Origin: Shimia gijangensis
GTDB taxonomy: Bacteria > Pseudomonadota > Alphaproteobacteria > Rhodobacterales > Rhodobacteraceae
Length of the DNA stretch: 64,000 nt
Direction of reading: 5' to 3'
Assembly: GCF_900142085.1 (NCBI RefSeq)
Contig: NZ_FQZQ01000015.1
Span: 1-64,000, forward strand
Notes under the pieces: generated by a model
Database searches by the model: none
Seen by the model: the letters and a program-made list of their open reading frames with translations, nothing else
Told to the model about the DNA's origin: nothing
Program-made: the position numbers and the translations under genes
In this document: piece after piece, positions 27,027-35,369 of the stretch
Layout of the letters: each line of letters opens with the position of its first letter
Numbering within the stretch: the first letter of the stretch is position 1

Positions 27027-28099
27027 CACATCACCGCCAACGCACGACCAGTGCGGGCAAAGCCTTGGAAAAAGGCGCTAAATTTGTCCGAGGAGGTTTC
27101 TGCCCAGGACATAACGGCCTGTGCGTCTTCGGACAGGTGGTCCAGAACCACCGGGCGCATTGTCTCCCAATCGTCGCTGCGGTCCGTGAGCTTGAACATA
27201 CATTCCGAAAGCTCGCGTAGTGGGCCAGACACTCCATCGGGGCGGAAAAAGGCCATGCGTTCCGATTTCAACGTTTTGGCAAAGGGTTGATGACCGGTGA
27301 CAGACAGCATCCAGTTACAAACCAAAAATTCGTGGTAATCATCATTTGGGGTGGTTTTCTGATCGGTTTGCACATCGAAGCGATGTGTGTGGCGCAAAAG
27401 CCAGGTCTCCCAGACCTCGGGCACATCAAAGCCGCCAAAACGCAGTGCGATGCAAATCTCGGCCAGCAAGTCAGCGTTTTGTTCGATGAAGGCCAGAAGA
27501 CCGGTAAATTCAAGCGAGGTCCGCGTTTCAGCGTCCAGCATGGGGTCTTTGCGGCCATATTCGGACAGATAGAACACCGCGTGGGTCAGCTCGTATGCAG
27601 CCTTTTTGTTGGGCATCGAAAAGGTGGCAGAGCGCGCGATAAAGCTGCGCATCCGATCCTCAAGGCCGGTATCCCCCGCCAGAGGATCAACCCCGCGCCG
27701 CGCCATCAGGCGGCGGGCCTCGAGGCGTTGGAGGTCAGACAGCTCAGCCTGAGCAAATCCTTGATCTGCAACCCATTTTACCAAAGCAGCCCCCTTGTCA
27801 CCCGGTATTCCAAGGTCTTCAAGGTCAAGGCAGATCGACAGTAAAAAGCGATAGTATTGGGGGAAAAACTGCAGGCGGTTTTCGACCTTGTCATAAAACC
27901 CAGCAAAGGCGGTCAATGCGTCGTCGTCGACCTGCGCACCTGTGCATTCCAGGATATTCAGCAGCTCGGCATTTTCTTTGAGCCAGAACACATCGTCCCC
28001 AAAGCGACGAAAGCTGGCAAAACTGTGCATGAGAGCGCCGTGGCGCTCGGATGCGGGTTGCCGCCGGGACGGGACGTTGAGTTGAACAATGTTAGTCAT
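27026..28099 (-). CDS. Unrecognised 357-residue protein in repeat-peptide operon
   Basis: A soluble, mostly helical protein with no signal peptide or membrane segment. I recognise no catalytic domain with confidence. Eye-catching are YELTHAVFYLSEYGR (about 188-202), RHTHRFDV, NDDYHEFLVCNWML and TGHQPF, whose spaced His, Glu and Asp residues could form a metal or active site. It may correspond to a domain of unknown function found in Rhodobacteraceae. AGGGAG precedes its ATG. It lies 60 bases after the repeat-peptide gene and overlaps the downstream exporter start. A modifying enzyme or chaperone for the repeat peptide is a hypothesis. Confidence 0.75.
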   Translation of the reverse strand: MTNIVQLNVPSRRQPASERHGALMHSFASFRRFGDDVFWLKENAELLNILECTGAQVDDDALTAFAGFYDKVENRLQFFPQYYRFLLSICLDLEDLGIPGDKGAALVKWVADQGFAQAELSDLQRLEARRLMARRGVDPLAGDTGLEDRMRSFIARSATFSMPNKKAAYELTHAVFYLSEYGRKDPMLDAETRTSLEFTGLLAFIEQNADLLAEICIALRFGGFDVPEVWETWLLRHTHRFDVQTDQKTTPNDDYHEFLVCNWMLSVTGHQPFAKTLKSERMAFFRPDGVSGPLRELSECMFKLTDRSDDWETMRPVVLDHLSEDAQAVMSWAETSSDKFSAFFQGFARTGRALAVM

Positions 28100-28119
28100 G
28101 TCAGTCTCCCTGGTGACAG

Positions 28120-28139
28120 GGGGCGCGACCCCGCGCCCC
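28120..28139 (-). terminator. Strong hairpin after the repeat-peptide gene
   Basis: An eight-base all-GC stem (GGGGCGCG with CGCGCCCC) and a four-base loop lie between the repeat-peptide stop and the next start. No T-run follows. Such hairpins raise expression of the first gene relative to the rest by stabilising its message or by partial attenuation, as is usual where a peptide precursor must outnumber its partners. Confidence 0.65.
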
Positions 28140-28159
28140 GTTCCGGTAAGCAGTTGGGC

Positions 28160-28723
28160 TTAAAGACCTGAGGTGAACAGGTCGGCACCTTCTCCGGCGT
28201 CCGCCCGAGCAGTGGTTGTGGGCGCAAGGCCCGAAGTGAACATCTGAACCAGACCTGAAGTGAACATCTCGGTGGCGTCACCCGCATCCGCAGAGGTGCC
28301 ACTGGCCGCAAGGCCCGAGGTGAACATTTCCAGGCCTTCACCTGATGTTGTTTGTGCCGTTGCACTTGGGGCAAGACCCGAAGTGAACATTTGCACGAGA
28401 CCGGATGTGAACATTTCTGTTGCATCCCCGACCTCTGTCGACGTGCCGCTTGCGCTGAGGCCTGATGTAAACATCTCAAGCCCCTCACCTGCGGTCGTTT
28501 CTGCCGTAGCACTGGGCGCAAGGCCCGAGGTGAACATCTGGACCAAACCAGATGTAAACATCTCGGCACCATCACCAGCCATTGCGTCCGAGGCCATCTC
28601 GGGTGACAATCCCGATGTGAACAGTTCGGTGTTCAGGCCGTCATGCATGCTTGTTCCCGAGCGATGTTGCGCACGGTTTGCAAACGTTTCGTTAACCATT
28701 TCGACAGATTTTTGAGCGAGCAT
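28160..28723 (-). CDS. Peptide with ten FTSGL repeats, possible multi-core precursor
   Basis: A 187-residue protein in two parts. Residues 1-31 are a non-repetitive leader with no classical signal peptide. From 32 to 187 the octet x-x-M/L-F-T-S-G-L occurs ten times, at 32, 53, 61, 82, 102, 110, 131, 151, 159 and 180, and the protein ends exactly on the tenth GL. Spacers are Ala/Ser/Thr/Gly-rich and either 12-13 residues or absent. A 49-residue superunit repeats twice and begins a third time. GGAGGG precedes the ATG. It heads an operon with an unknown protein and an exporter. The layout suggests a leader plus repeated core peptide; a structural or surface role is equally open. Confidence 0.8.
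   Translation of the reverse strand: MLAQKSVEMVNETFANRAQHRSGTSMHDGLNTELFTSGLSPEMASDAMAGDGAEMFTSGLVQMFTSGLAPSATAETTAGEGLEMFTSGLSASGTSTEVGDATEMFTSGLVQMFTSGLAPSATAQTTSGEGLEMFTSGLAASGTSADAGDATEMFTSGLVQMFTSGLAPTTTARADAGEGADLFTSGL
28163..28630 (-). repeat. Tandem repeats coding FTSGL units (147-bp superunit)
   Basis: Within the gene at 28160 the DNA repeats with a 147-bp period (28543-28397 and 28396-28250, then a partial third copy to 28163), each with three FTSGL boxes. Codon use varies between copies (for example GGCCTGAGG, GGTCTGG and GGGCTTGCC stretches), so the peptide motif seems to be conserved better than the DNA. The period should make copy number prone to change between strains. Confidence 0.85.
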
Positions 28724-29097
28724 TGGTAACCCTCCAGGTTGAAGTTTTGAGCACCATCACGCTTGCACGTTAAGCGGGTTTTGCAAATCATTTTTTCTCG
28801 TTTTTGGTGCGCAAGGTTTGAGAGCGATTAAAGATGAAACAATCTATCCAATTGATATTATGACCTTTTTAGTCTCTTTTTGCTGCCTCATTTTTGACGC
28901 AATTTAGCCCACTTTTTGCCACACTTTACCAAAGTACCGCTTAAGTTGAATCCAAATCAATGCCCTTCCATGGCGAATCCCCCCTCGCAGTGCGACTCGA
29001 TTCCGTGTTTGGGTTTGCGGATTTTCTCTGCCACAGCCCCCTTGCCAGCCATCACCATGTGCGGGATACAAGGACCACGCCGGGCAAGGAGACCTCA
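28724..29097. other. Divergent promoter region, repeat peptide and xth
   Basis: This 374-base gap between divergent starts holds no gene I support. It is AT-rich around 28780-28920 (TTTTTTCTCG, TTGATATTATGACC, TTTTGACGC), unlike the GC-rich surroundings, and should carry promoters for both the FTSGL operon and xth. I could not identify a specific operator. Confidence 0.5.
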
Positions 29098-29877
29098 ATG
29101 AAAGTCGCGACATTCAACATCAACGGCATCAAAGCCCGGATTAATGCGCTGCCACAGTGGCTCGACGAGGCCCAACCGGACGTCGCCCTGCTGCAGGAAA
29201 TCAAATCCGTTGATGAGGCTTTTCCGCGCGAAATCTTTGAAGATCGTGGTTATCAGGTCGAAACCCACGGGCAAAAGTCGTTCAACGGTGTGGCGATCCT
29301 GTCCAAGCTGCCCCTTGAGGATGTCACGCGCGGTCTGCCCGGCGACGCCGAAGACGAGCAGGCGCGCTGGATCGAGGCCACGGTGATGGGCGACACAGCC
29401 ATTCGGGTTTGCGGGCTCTATCTGCCCAACGGCAACCCCTGCCCCGGCCCTAAATATGACTATAAACTGAGCTGGATGGAGCGTCTGCACGCGCGCGCGC
29501 AGGAATTGTTGTCTGCAGAAGAACCGTTTTTGATGGCGGGTGACTACAATATCATCCCGCAGGACGAAGATGCCCGCAGCCCCGAAGTCTGGCAGGAAGA
29601 CGCGCTGGCCCGCCCAGAAAGTCGCGCGGCGTTCCGCCGGTTGATGAACCTTGGCTTTACCGAAGCATTCCGCGCCCGCACTCAAGGACCCGAGCATTAT
29701 TCGTTCTGGGATTATCAGGCCGGCGCATGGAACCGTGACAATGGTATTCGTATCGACCACTTCTTGCTGAGCCCCCAGTGCGCCGACCTGTTGCTGGACT
29801 GTCAGATCGACAAGGAAATCCGTGGCCGAGAGAAGCCTTCGGATCACGTGCCGGTATGGGTGGACTTAGCGGTGTAA
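29098..29877 (+). CDS. xth: Exodeoxyribonuclease III
   Basis: A 259-residue ExoIII/AP-endonuclease of base-excision repair. Visible family blocks are ATFNINGIKAR with the metal-site Asn, LLQEIKSVDEAFP with the metal Glu, GLYLPNGNPCPG, LMAGDYNIIPQDED with the catalytic Asp and Asn, and the C-terminal RIDHFLLS and SDHVPVW with Asp-His. I use the ATG at 29098, which matches the family N-terminus; the longer frame adds unsupported residues. It is cytoplasmic and monocistronic here. Confidence 0.95.
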   Translation: MKVATFNINGIKARINALPQWLDEAQPDVALLQEIKSVDEAFPREIFEDRGYQVETHGQKSFNGVAILSKLPLEDVTRGLPGDAEDEQARWIEATVMGDTAIRVCGLYLPNGNPCPGPKYDYKLSWMERLHARAQELLSAEEPFLMAGDYNIIPQDEDARSPEVWQEDALARPESRAAFRRLMNLGFTEAFRARTQGPEHYSFWDYQAGAWNRDNGIRIDHFLLSPQCADLLLDCQIDKEIRGREKPSDHVPVWVDLAV

Positions 29878-30297
29878 GATCAGTCAGTTGATCAAGACCT
29901 AGAAACAGACGTTCTGAAAAAGGCTTCCGCAATATCCAAATGCCCGCTTTGAGCCCCTTTTTTTTGACCGAAAGCACAGCCGCAGAAAATTGTCGATCCA
30001 GGTGGAAGCCGATCAATTTCTTCCTCAAAAATTCCGCGCTTTCTGAGCGACCAATGCCGGACACATTGCATGTACGCCACCGGCCACTCGTAGCAAATTT
30101 TGACACAAATTTGGATTTCTACAGAGGTCGGGCCGTTTTTAAATTTGAGAGCGCTCCAAGGACGGCGCAATGCCGAATTAGTGTAGCGATCTCTTTTACC
30201 ACCATGGAGAAACGACCGGCAAACGTGCACAAATAGATCGCATGGCCGCAGATGACTTATCACAGACGAGCAATGGCGAAGGCGACACGCTGCAGCT
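29878..30297. other. Convergent intergenic region after xth
   Basis: This 420-base gap between convergent gene ends holds no gene I can support. A T-run preceded by CCGCTTTGAGCCCC (29942-29967) might end the xth transcript, but the stem is weak. Open frames here look like chance and lack ribosome-binding sites. Confidence 0.45.
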
Positions 30298-31917
30298 TCA
30301 CCTCTCTTGTGCCCGACCGTTCAAGACGGTCGTCAACCAATTCGGATCCATTTGAGGGACTGAACTTAACAATAGCTCGGTATAATCTGGATGTGGTGGG
30401 GCAAAGATGTCTTCCCGCGACCCCATTTCTACAAGTGCTCCGTCTTTCATTACGATCACATCATCCGCAATCGCGCGCACGGTGGCCAGGTCATGGGTGA
30501 TGAACATATAAGTGAGGTCCAGGTCACCTTGCAGTTTTTGCAACAGACGCAGGATGCCCTCGGCCACAAGCTGATCCAACGCCGAAGTGACCTCGTCACA
30601 GATAATGAAGCTGGGCTCAGCCGCCAAAGCGCGGGCAATACCGATGCGCTGTTTTTGACCACCTGACAGCTCAGACGGGTAACGGTCGATAAACTGATCC
30701 GGCTCCAGTTCGATCTGAAACAACAGATCGCGCACCCGCTCACGTGCCGCTTTGCCTTTGAGATCAAGGTAGTATTCCGCAGGGCGACCAATGATTTCGC
30801 TGATCTTCTGTTTGGGGTTCAGCGCCGTGTCGGCCATCTGATAGATCATCTGAACCTGTTGCAACTGGGCCTTGCTACGCTGTTTAAAATGCGTGGGAAA
30901 GGCTTCACCGCCGATCAGAACCTGCCCCTCGCTGGGTGGCAAGAGCCCGGCGATAACCCGCGCGGCAGTGGATTTCCCCGACCCGGATTCTCCCACAACA
31001 GCGACCGTGCGCCCTTTGTGGATATCAAAGCTCACGTCATGCAGCACCGGGACTTTGCCGTAGGCGGCTGTCACTCCCTGTACCTGTATCAAGGGAACAT
31101 CGCCTTTGGCTGGCGCTGGTTTTATCGGTGACTTGAGGCTGCGAACGGCCCAAAGAGATTTGGTGTATTCCTCTTGTGGGGCGTCCAGCATCTCGGCGGT
31201 GGGGGCCTCTTCGACCTGATCACCCTTGAGCAGAATTTTGATCCTGTCGGCCATCTGGGCCACCACGGCCAGATCATGGGTGATGTATATCGCGGCTGTG
31301 TTGAACTCGTCGACGATGTTGCGAATCGCCGACAAAACTTCGATCTGAGTCGTCACATCCAGCGCCGTTGTCGGCTCGTCAAAGATAATGAGGTCCGGTT
31401 TACAGGACATGGCCATGACCGTCATGGCGCGTTGCAGTTGCCCCCCCGAGACCTGATGCGGATAGCGAAATCCAATGGTGTGCGGATTGGGAAGTTGCAG
31501 CTTCTCAAACAGAACCTCAGCTTCTTTCTTCGCCTCTGTTCGGCCTTTGACTTTGTGCACCACGGGGCCTTCTGTGTACTGGTCAATAATTCGGTGCGCC
31601 GGATTAAAACTGGCCGCCGCAGATTGCGCAACATAGGCAATCCGCTTGCCGCGCAGACCCCGGCTTTGAGCAGACGACAGGTTCAGCAAATCAATCCCGT
31701 CGAAATTGACCGACCCACCAGAAATGCGGCAACCGTCGTGGGCATAGCCCATCGCCGCAAGGCCCAGAGTCGATTTGCCGGCACCGGATTCGCCAATCAG
31801 GCCAATCACCTCACCTCGGTTCAGGGTCAGGTCGACCCCGTTTATGATCTGCTGCCATGTGTCGGCGGATTTGCCTTCGACTTTTAGCCCTTTGATATCC
31901 AAAAGAATGTCTGACAT
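30298..31917 (-). CDS. Peptide-type ABC importer, fused double ATPase (system 2)
   Basis: A 539-residue fused DppD-DppF-type ATPase. First half: Walker A GESGAGKST, signature VSGGQLQR, Walker B LIIFDEPT. Second half: GESGSGKST, LSGGQKQR, FIICDEVT. It resembles the protein at 5263 throughout but lacks that protein's cysteine-rich tail. It is the last gene of the second operon and energises the permeases at 31928 and 32754. Confidence 0.93.
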   Translation of the reverse strand: MSDILLDIKGLKVEGKSADTWQQIINGVDLTLNRGEVIGLIGESGAGKSTLGLAAMGYAHDGCRISGGSVNFDGIDLLNLSSAQSRGLRGKRIAYVAQSAAASFNPAHRIIDQYTEGPVVHKVKGRTEAKKEAEVLFEKLQLPNPHTIGFRYPHQVSGGQLQRAMTVMAMSCKPDLIIFDEPTTALDVTTQIEVLSAIRNIVDEFNTAAIYITHDLAVVAQMADRIKILLKGDQVEEAPTAEMLDAPQEEYTKSLWAVRSLKSPIKPAPAKGDVPLIQVQGVTAAYGKVPVLHDVSFDIHKGRTVAVVGESGSGKSTAARVIAGLLPPSEGQVLIGGEAFPTHFKQRSKAQLQQVQMIYQMADTALNPKQKISEIIGRPAEYYLDLKGKAARERVRDLLFQIELEPDQFIDRYPSELSGGQKQRIGIARALAAEPSFIICDEVTSALDQLVAEGILRLLQKLQGDLDLTYMFITHDLATVRAIADDVIVMKDGALVEMGSREDIFAPPHPDYTELLLSSVPQMDPNWLTTVLNGRAQER

Positions 31918-31927
31918 GTCTTGTTCC

Positions 31928-32746
31928 TCAGGATTTCAGGCCGGAAGCCTGGTGAAGTTTCCAGTCGACCACAAAGTTGACGGCGATGGTCAGCCAGGCG
32001 ATGGCGGCGGCGGGCAACAAGGGCGTCACTTCGCCAAAAGTGATCAGTGTCGCGTTGTCGCGCACCATCGACCCCCAGTCTGCGGTCGGGGGCTGAATGC
32101 CCAATCCCAGGAACGACAGGGCCGAGATCACAAGAAACACGAAACAGAACCGCAGGCCGAATTCCGCGATCAGGGGTGGCATGACATTGGGCAGAATCTC
32201 ACGCCGGATTTGCCACAACAGGCCTTCTCCGCGCAGCTGTGCCGCTTCAAAGAAATCCATCACGATGACGTCCATCGCCACGGCGCGCGCCAGCCGGAAC
32301 ACGCGCGTTGAATCCAGGATGGCAATCACCAAAACAAGGCTGACCACATTGGTGCCAAAGATCGTCAACAGCAGCAGGGCAAAGATCAGCATGGGGATCG
32401 ACATCAGCACATCAACAAGCCGCGAGATCAGCTGATCCAGCCAGCCCCCAAGCGTTGCTGCCATCAGGCCCATGAACACCCCAAGCGCAAAGGTGATCAT
32501 CGTGGTCACCAACGCAATGCTGACCGTGTTCCGCGCGCCGTAAATCAGACGGGACAGCATATCGCGGCCCAGATTGTCCGTGCCCAAAAGAAACTCGGCC
32601 CCCCAGGGTTCGAACTTGCGTCCAACAATCGACGTTTCATCAAACGGCGCCAGAACATCGGCAAAGATAATCAGCACAATGTAAAAGGCGATTGTGACGA
32701 TGCCAAACCAGGCGGTCAGTGGGGCTTTTTTCAGGTCATTCCACAT
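31928..32746 (-). CDS. Peptide-type ABC importer permease, DppC-like (system 2)
   Basis: A 272-residue permease with the BPD domain and EAA-like loop EAAQLRGEGLLWQIRREILPNV. The N-terminal cytoplasmic tail is much shorter than that of the paralogue at 7099. It lies seven bases after the 32754 permease and ten before the ATPase, so it is clearly cotranscribed. Confidence 0.92.
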   Translation of the reverse strand: MWNDLKKAPLTAWFGIVTIAFYIVLIIFADVLAPFDETSIVGRKFEPWGAEFLLGTDNLGRDMLSRLIYGARNTVSIALVTTMITFALGVFMGLMAATLGGWLDQLISRLVDVLMSIPMLIFALLLLTIFGTNVVSLVLVIAILDSTRVFRLARAVAMDVIVMDFFEAAQLRGEGLLWQIRREILPNVMPPLIAEFGLRFCFVFLVISALSFLGLGIQPPTADWGSMVRDNATLITFGEVTPLLPAAAIAWLTIAVNFVVDWKLHQASGLKS

Positions 32747-32753
32747 GCGTCAC

Positions 32754-33710
32754 CTATTTCTTATGCATCAGGCGCGGGTTGGTCACGATCGACAGAACAT
32801 CCGCAGTGAGATTCAATATGATGTAGACCGAGGCGAAGATCAGACAGGCGGCCTGAACAACTGTGACATCCCGTTTTGAGACGCTGTCGACAAGCAATTG
32901 CCCCAGTCCCGGGTAGACAAACACCACTTCGACCAGCACCACGCCGGTGATCAAATAGGCCATGTTCAGGGCGATCACATTGATGATCGGGGCCAGTGCA
33001 TTTGGCAGAGCGTGTTTCAGGATGATCCGACGGCGCGGCATACCCTTGAGATCGGCCATCTCGATATAGGGGCGTGCCAGAAGATTGATGATCGCAGCCC
33101 GCGTCATCCGCATCATGTGGGCGGTGATCACCAGAGTCAGCGTCAGCGCGGGCAGGAAGGTTTTGTATAGGAACTCAAAGAACCCGACATCCCCGCGAAT
33201 GTTCGAAATCCCCGGAAACCAGCCCAGCTTGGACGACAGGAACAGGATCAGGATGTAGCCGACAAAAAACTCAGGGAACGAGATTGTGATCAGGGTTGTG
33301 ACATTCACCATGCGGTCAAAGATCGAATTTCGATAAAGAGCTGCGGCAAGTCCAAGGCTGATCGCGACCGGCACTGCAATGGACGCGGTGTAGGCTGCCA
33401 GCAACAGGGTGTTGATAAACCGCTCACCGATAAGGTCCTGAATGGCGCGGCCATTGGCCAGCGACACCCCGAAATCTCCACGCAACGCACCGCCAAGCCA
33501 TGAGACATAGCGTTCGATCAATGGCCGGTCCAACCCCAGATCCCGGCGCATGGCGGCCACGGATTCCTCGGTGGCACGCTGGCCCAGTATTTCCTGCGCC
33601 AGATCCCCCGGCAAAAGCTCGACCGACAAAAAGATCACCGCCGACACGATCAGCAGGGTCAGCAACCCCAATGCCACGCGTGACAGGATCAGTTGGATCA
33701 AGGCAATCAT
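32754..33710 (-). CDS. Peptide-type ABC importer permease, DppB-like (system 2)
   Basis: A 318-residue DppB-family permease with first helix VALGLLTLLIVSAVIFLSVELLPG, the GQRATEESVAAMRRDLGLDRP segment and EAA-like loop LKGMPRRRIILKHALPNA. Its ATG overlaps the amidase stop (ATGA), so enzyme and transporter are translated together. Confidence 0.92.
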   Translation of the reverse strand: MIALIQLILSRVALGLLTLLIVSAVIFLSVELLPGDLAQEILGQRATEESVAAMRRDLGLDRPLIERYVSWLGGALRGDFGVSLANGRAIQDLIGERFINTLLLAAYTASIAVPVAISLGLAAALYRNSIFDRMVNVTTLITISFPEFFVGYILILFLSSKLGWFPGISNIRGDVGFFEFLYKTFLPALTLTLVITAHMMRMTRAAIINLLARPYIEMADLKGMPRRRIILKHALPNALAPIINVIALNMAYLITGVVLVEVVFVYPGLGQLLVDSVSKRDVTVVQAACLIFASVYIILNLTADVLSIVTNPRLMHKK

Positions 33711-35179
33711 GTCATGTCTCCGTTGCTAGACAGGGGTTTTGTCACATGCACCGGGGGCGTTTTACCAGCCCAGGGAAAGGCCTGTTCAAACTGCCGGGAT
33801 ATCTGCAAAAGTCTGGCCTCATCGCCAAATGGTGCGGCAATCTGAACACCCATAGGCATTCCGGTTTCATCATAGTGCAGGGGCAATGAAATGGCCGGAT
33901 TGCCAGAAACGTTAAACACACCTGCAAACACATCATTGGCATAAACGCTGTTGTGCCATTGTGCAAAATCAATCTCCGCGCCGGGCTCTGGGTCATAAAA
34001 GCTGACCGGCGGTGCGGACCGCGGGGTCATGGGCAAAACCAAGAGATCATAAGTTTCAAACAGAGATCCGATGGCGGCAGTAACCTCCTGAAATACCATC
34101 AAAGACCGGATATATGTCTCGGCTGAAATCTCACAGCCACGTTCAAAAAAGCGGGCTGTGCTGCTCAGGACATGATCGGATATGTTCGGGCGATCAAACC
34201 GTTCGGCCAATGACTTGAGGTTCACAACAAGTCCTGCGCTCCAGACATTCAGCGCCGCGTTAATAAAGGCCTGATAATCAATTTGGGGTCCGTCCTGCAC
34301 CACCTCGTGGCCTTCCTGCCGCAGGAAGTCGACGGTTTTCATGACGCTCGCATGGGCGGCGGCATTTGTGTCGTAGCCATACCAAGACTCGGTCAGATAG
34401 GCGACTTTCAAGGGACCGGTGTTGTCCTGCCAGGACGTTTGGAAAGGCGCACCCGGTAGTGGCATGCGATAAGGATCGCCTGCATGACCAACGCTGAGAC
34501 AGTCCAGCAGAACAGCACAATCACGCACGCTGCGCGTCAGTGCGAAGGGGGTGGATATCCCGACATGGGCATCAGATCTGGCAGGGCCTTGCGAAATGCG
34601 CCCTCGCGATGGTTTCAGGCCAACAATGCCGCAGTAAGCGGCTGGCACCCGGATGGAACCGCCCGCGTCACCCCCACTGGCCAGTGGCACGGCCCCTGCA
34701 GCGACCATGGCGGCCGATCCACCGCTAGATCCGCCCGGTGTGCAATTTGTGTCCCAGGGGTTGCGGGTGATCCCGGTGGCACGGTTCTCGGTGATCCCCA
34801 AAAGACCGTACTCTGCCGTTGTCGCGCGGCCCAAATTGAAGAAACCAGCCTTTCGAAACTGCGAAAAGACCAGACTATCTTCCTGCATGACCCGTCCCTT
34901 GGCCAAAGGGCTGCCCATTTCCTCAAGGCATCCGGCTTCGCCTGCTGAAAGGTCTTTGTTCAACATCGGCACGCCGTGGAAGGGGCCGTCGGGCAATGTC
35001 TGATCAAACCCGTTGTCCAAACGATCCTGATAAAACTCGACAATGGCGTTAAGCGCTGGGTTTACCCGTTCGACACCCTTTGCAGCCAGCTGGGCCAATT
35101 CCTTTGGGGTGACGTCCCCCTTTTGAACCAGTTCTGCCAACCCGCAGGCATCATATTGAGAGTATTCGTCGAGGTTCAT
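33707..35179 (-). CDS. Amidase signature family hydrolase
   Basis: About 490 residues. The amidase signature is clear: the Gly/Ser stretch GGSSGGSAAMVAAG with downstream GGDAGGSIRVPAAYCGIVGLKP supplies the Ser-cisSer-Lys triad, the Lys lying earlier near MLNKDLSAGE. No signal peptide is seen after the ATG at 35179, so it is probably cytoplasmic and hydrolyses an amide imported by the surrounding ABC system. The longer frame adds 35 residues without support. It sits between the binding protein and permease genes, an unusual place for an enzyme. Confidence 0.88.
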   Translation of the reverse strand: MNLDEYSQYDACGLAELVQKGDVTPKELAQLAAKGVERVNPALNAIVEFYQDRLDNGFDQTLPDGPFHGVPMLNKDLSAGEAGCLEEMGSPLAKGRVMQEDSLVFSQFRKAGFFNLGRATTAEYGLLGITENRATGITRNPWDTNCTPGGSSGGSAAMVAAGAVPLASGGDAGGSIRVPAAYCGIVGLKPSRGRISQGPARSDAHVGISTPFALTRSVRDCAVLLDCLSVGHAGDPYRMPLPGAPFQTSWQDNTGPLKVAYLTESWYGYDTNAAAHASVMKTVDFLRQEGHEVVQDGPQIDYQAFINAALNVWSAGLVVNLKSLAERFDRPNISDHVLSSTARFFERGCEISAETYIRSLMVFQEVTAAIGSLFETYDLLVLPMTPRSAPPVSFYDPEPGAEIDFAQWHNSVYANDVFAGVFNVSGNPAISLPLHYDETGMPMGVQIAAPFGDEARLLQISRQFEQAFPWAGKTPPVHVTKPLSSNGDMT

Positions 35180-35275
35180 ACTGTTACACGCGCTTTCGTG
35201 GAAAGGGTCGATGAGCCGTCCGAACACTAAAGGCATCGCGCCCGGGAACACGAAACAGGCACACCAGGAAAAAGT

Positions 35276-35305
35276 GGGCTGCACGCATCAGAGATGATGC
35301 AGCCC
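35276..35305 (-). terminator. Hairpin after the binding-protein gene (system 2)
   Basis: GGGCTGCA and TGCAGCCC are complementary, with an inner GCATCA/TGATGC alternative pairing, between the binding-protein stop at 35370 and the amidase start. There is no T-run. It is positioned like the hairpin of system 1 and probably favours binding-protein expression. Confidence 0.6.
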
Positions 35306-35369
35306 TGGGGAGAGCGAAAACCACACAAAGGGGAGTCTGGTGATTTCCACTATGGCGCGATGGCGCTGT

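Noticed and set aside
28163-28630. Could the tandem repeats be a CRISPR array?
   Set aside because: The period is 147 bp with diverged copies and an open frame throughout, and there are no unique spacers or cas genes.
28260-28715. Plus-strand frame opposite the FTSGL gene that also looks repetitive (PEVNIS repeats)
   Set aside because: Its repeats are a necessary reflection of the tandem DNA repeats on the other strand. The minus frame has the ribosome-binding site and conserved octets.
29892-30263. Minus-strand 123-codon frame after xth
   Set aside because: No start signal, no recognisable family and mixed composition; treated as non-coding.
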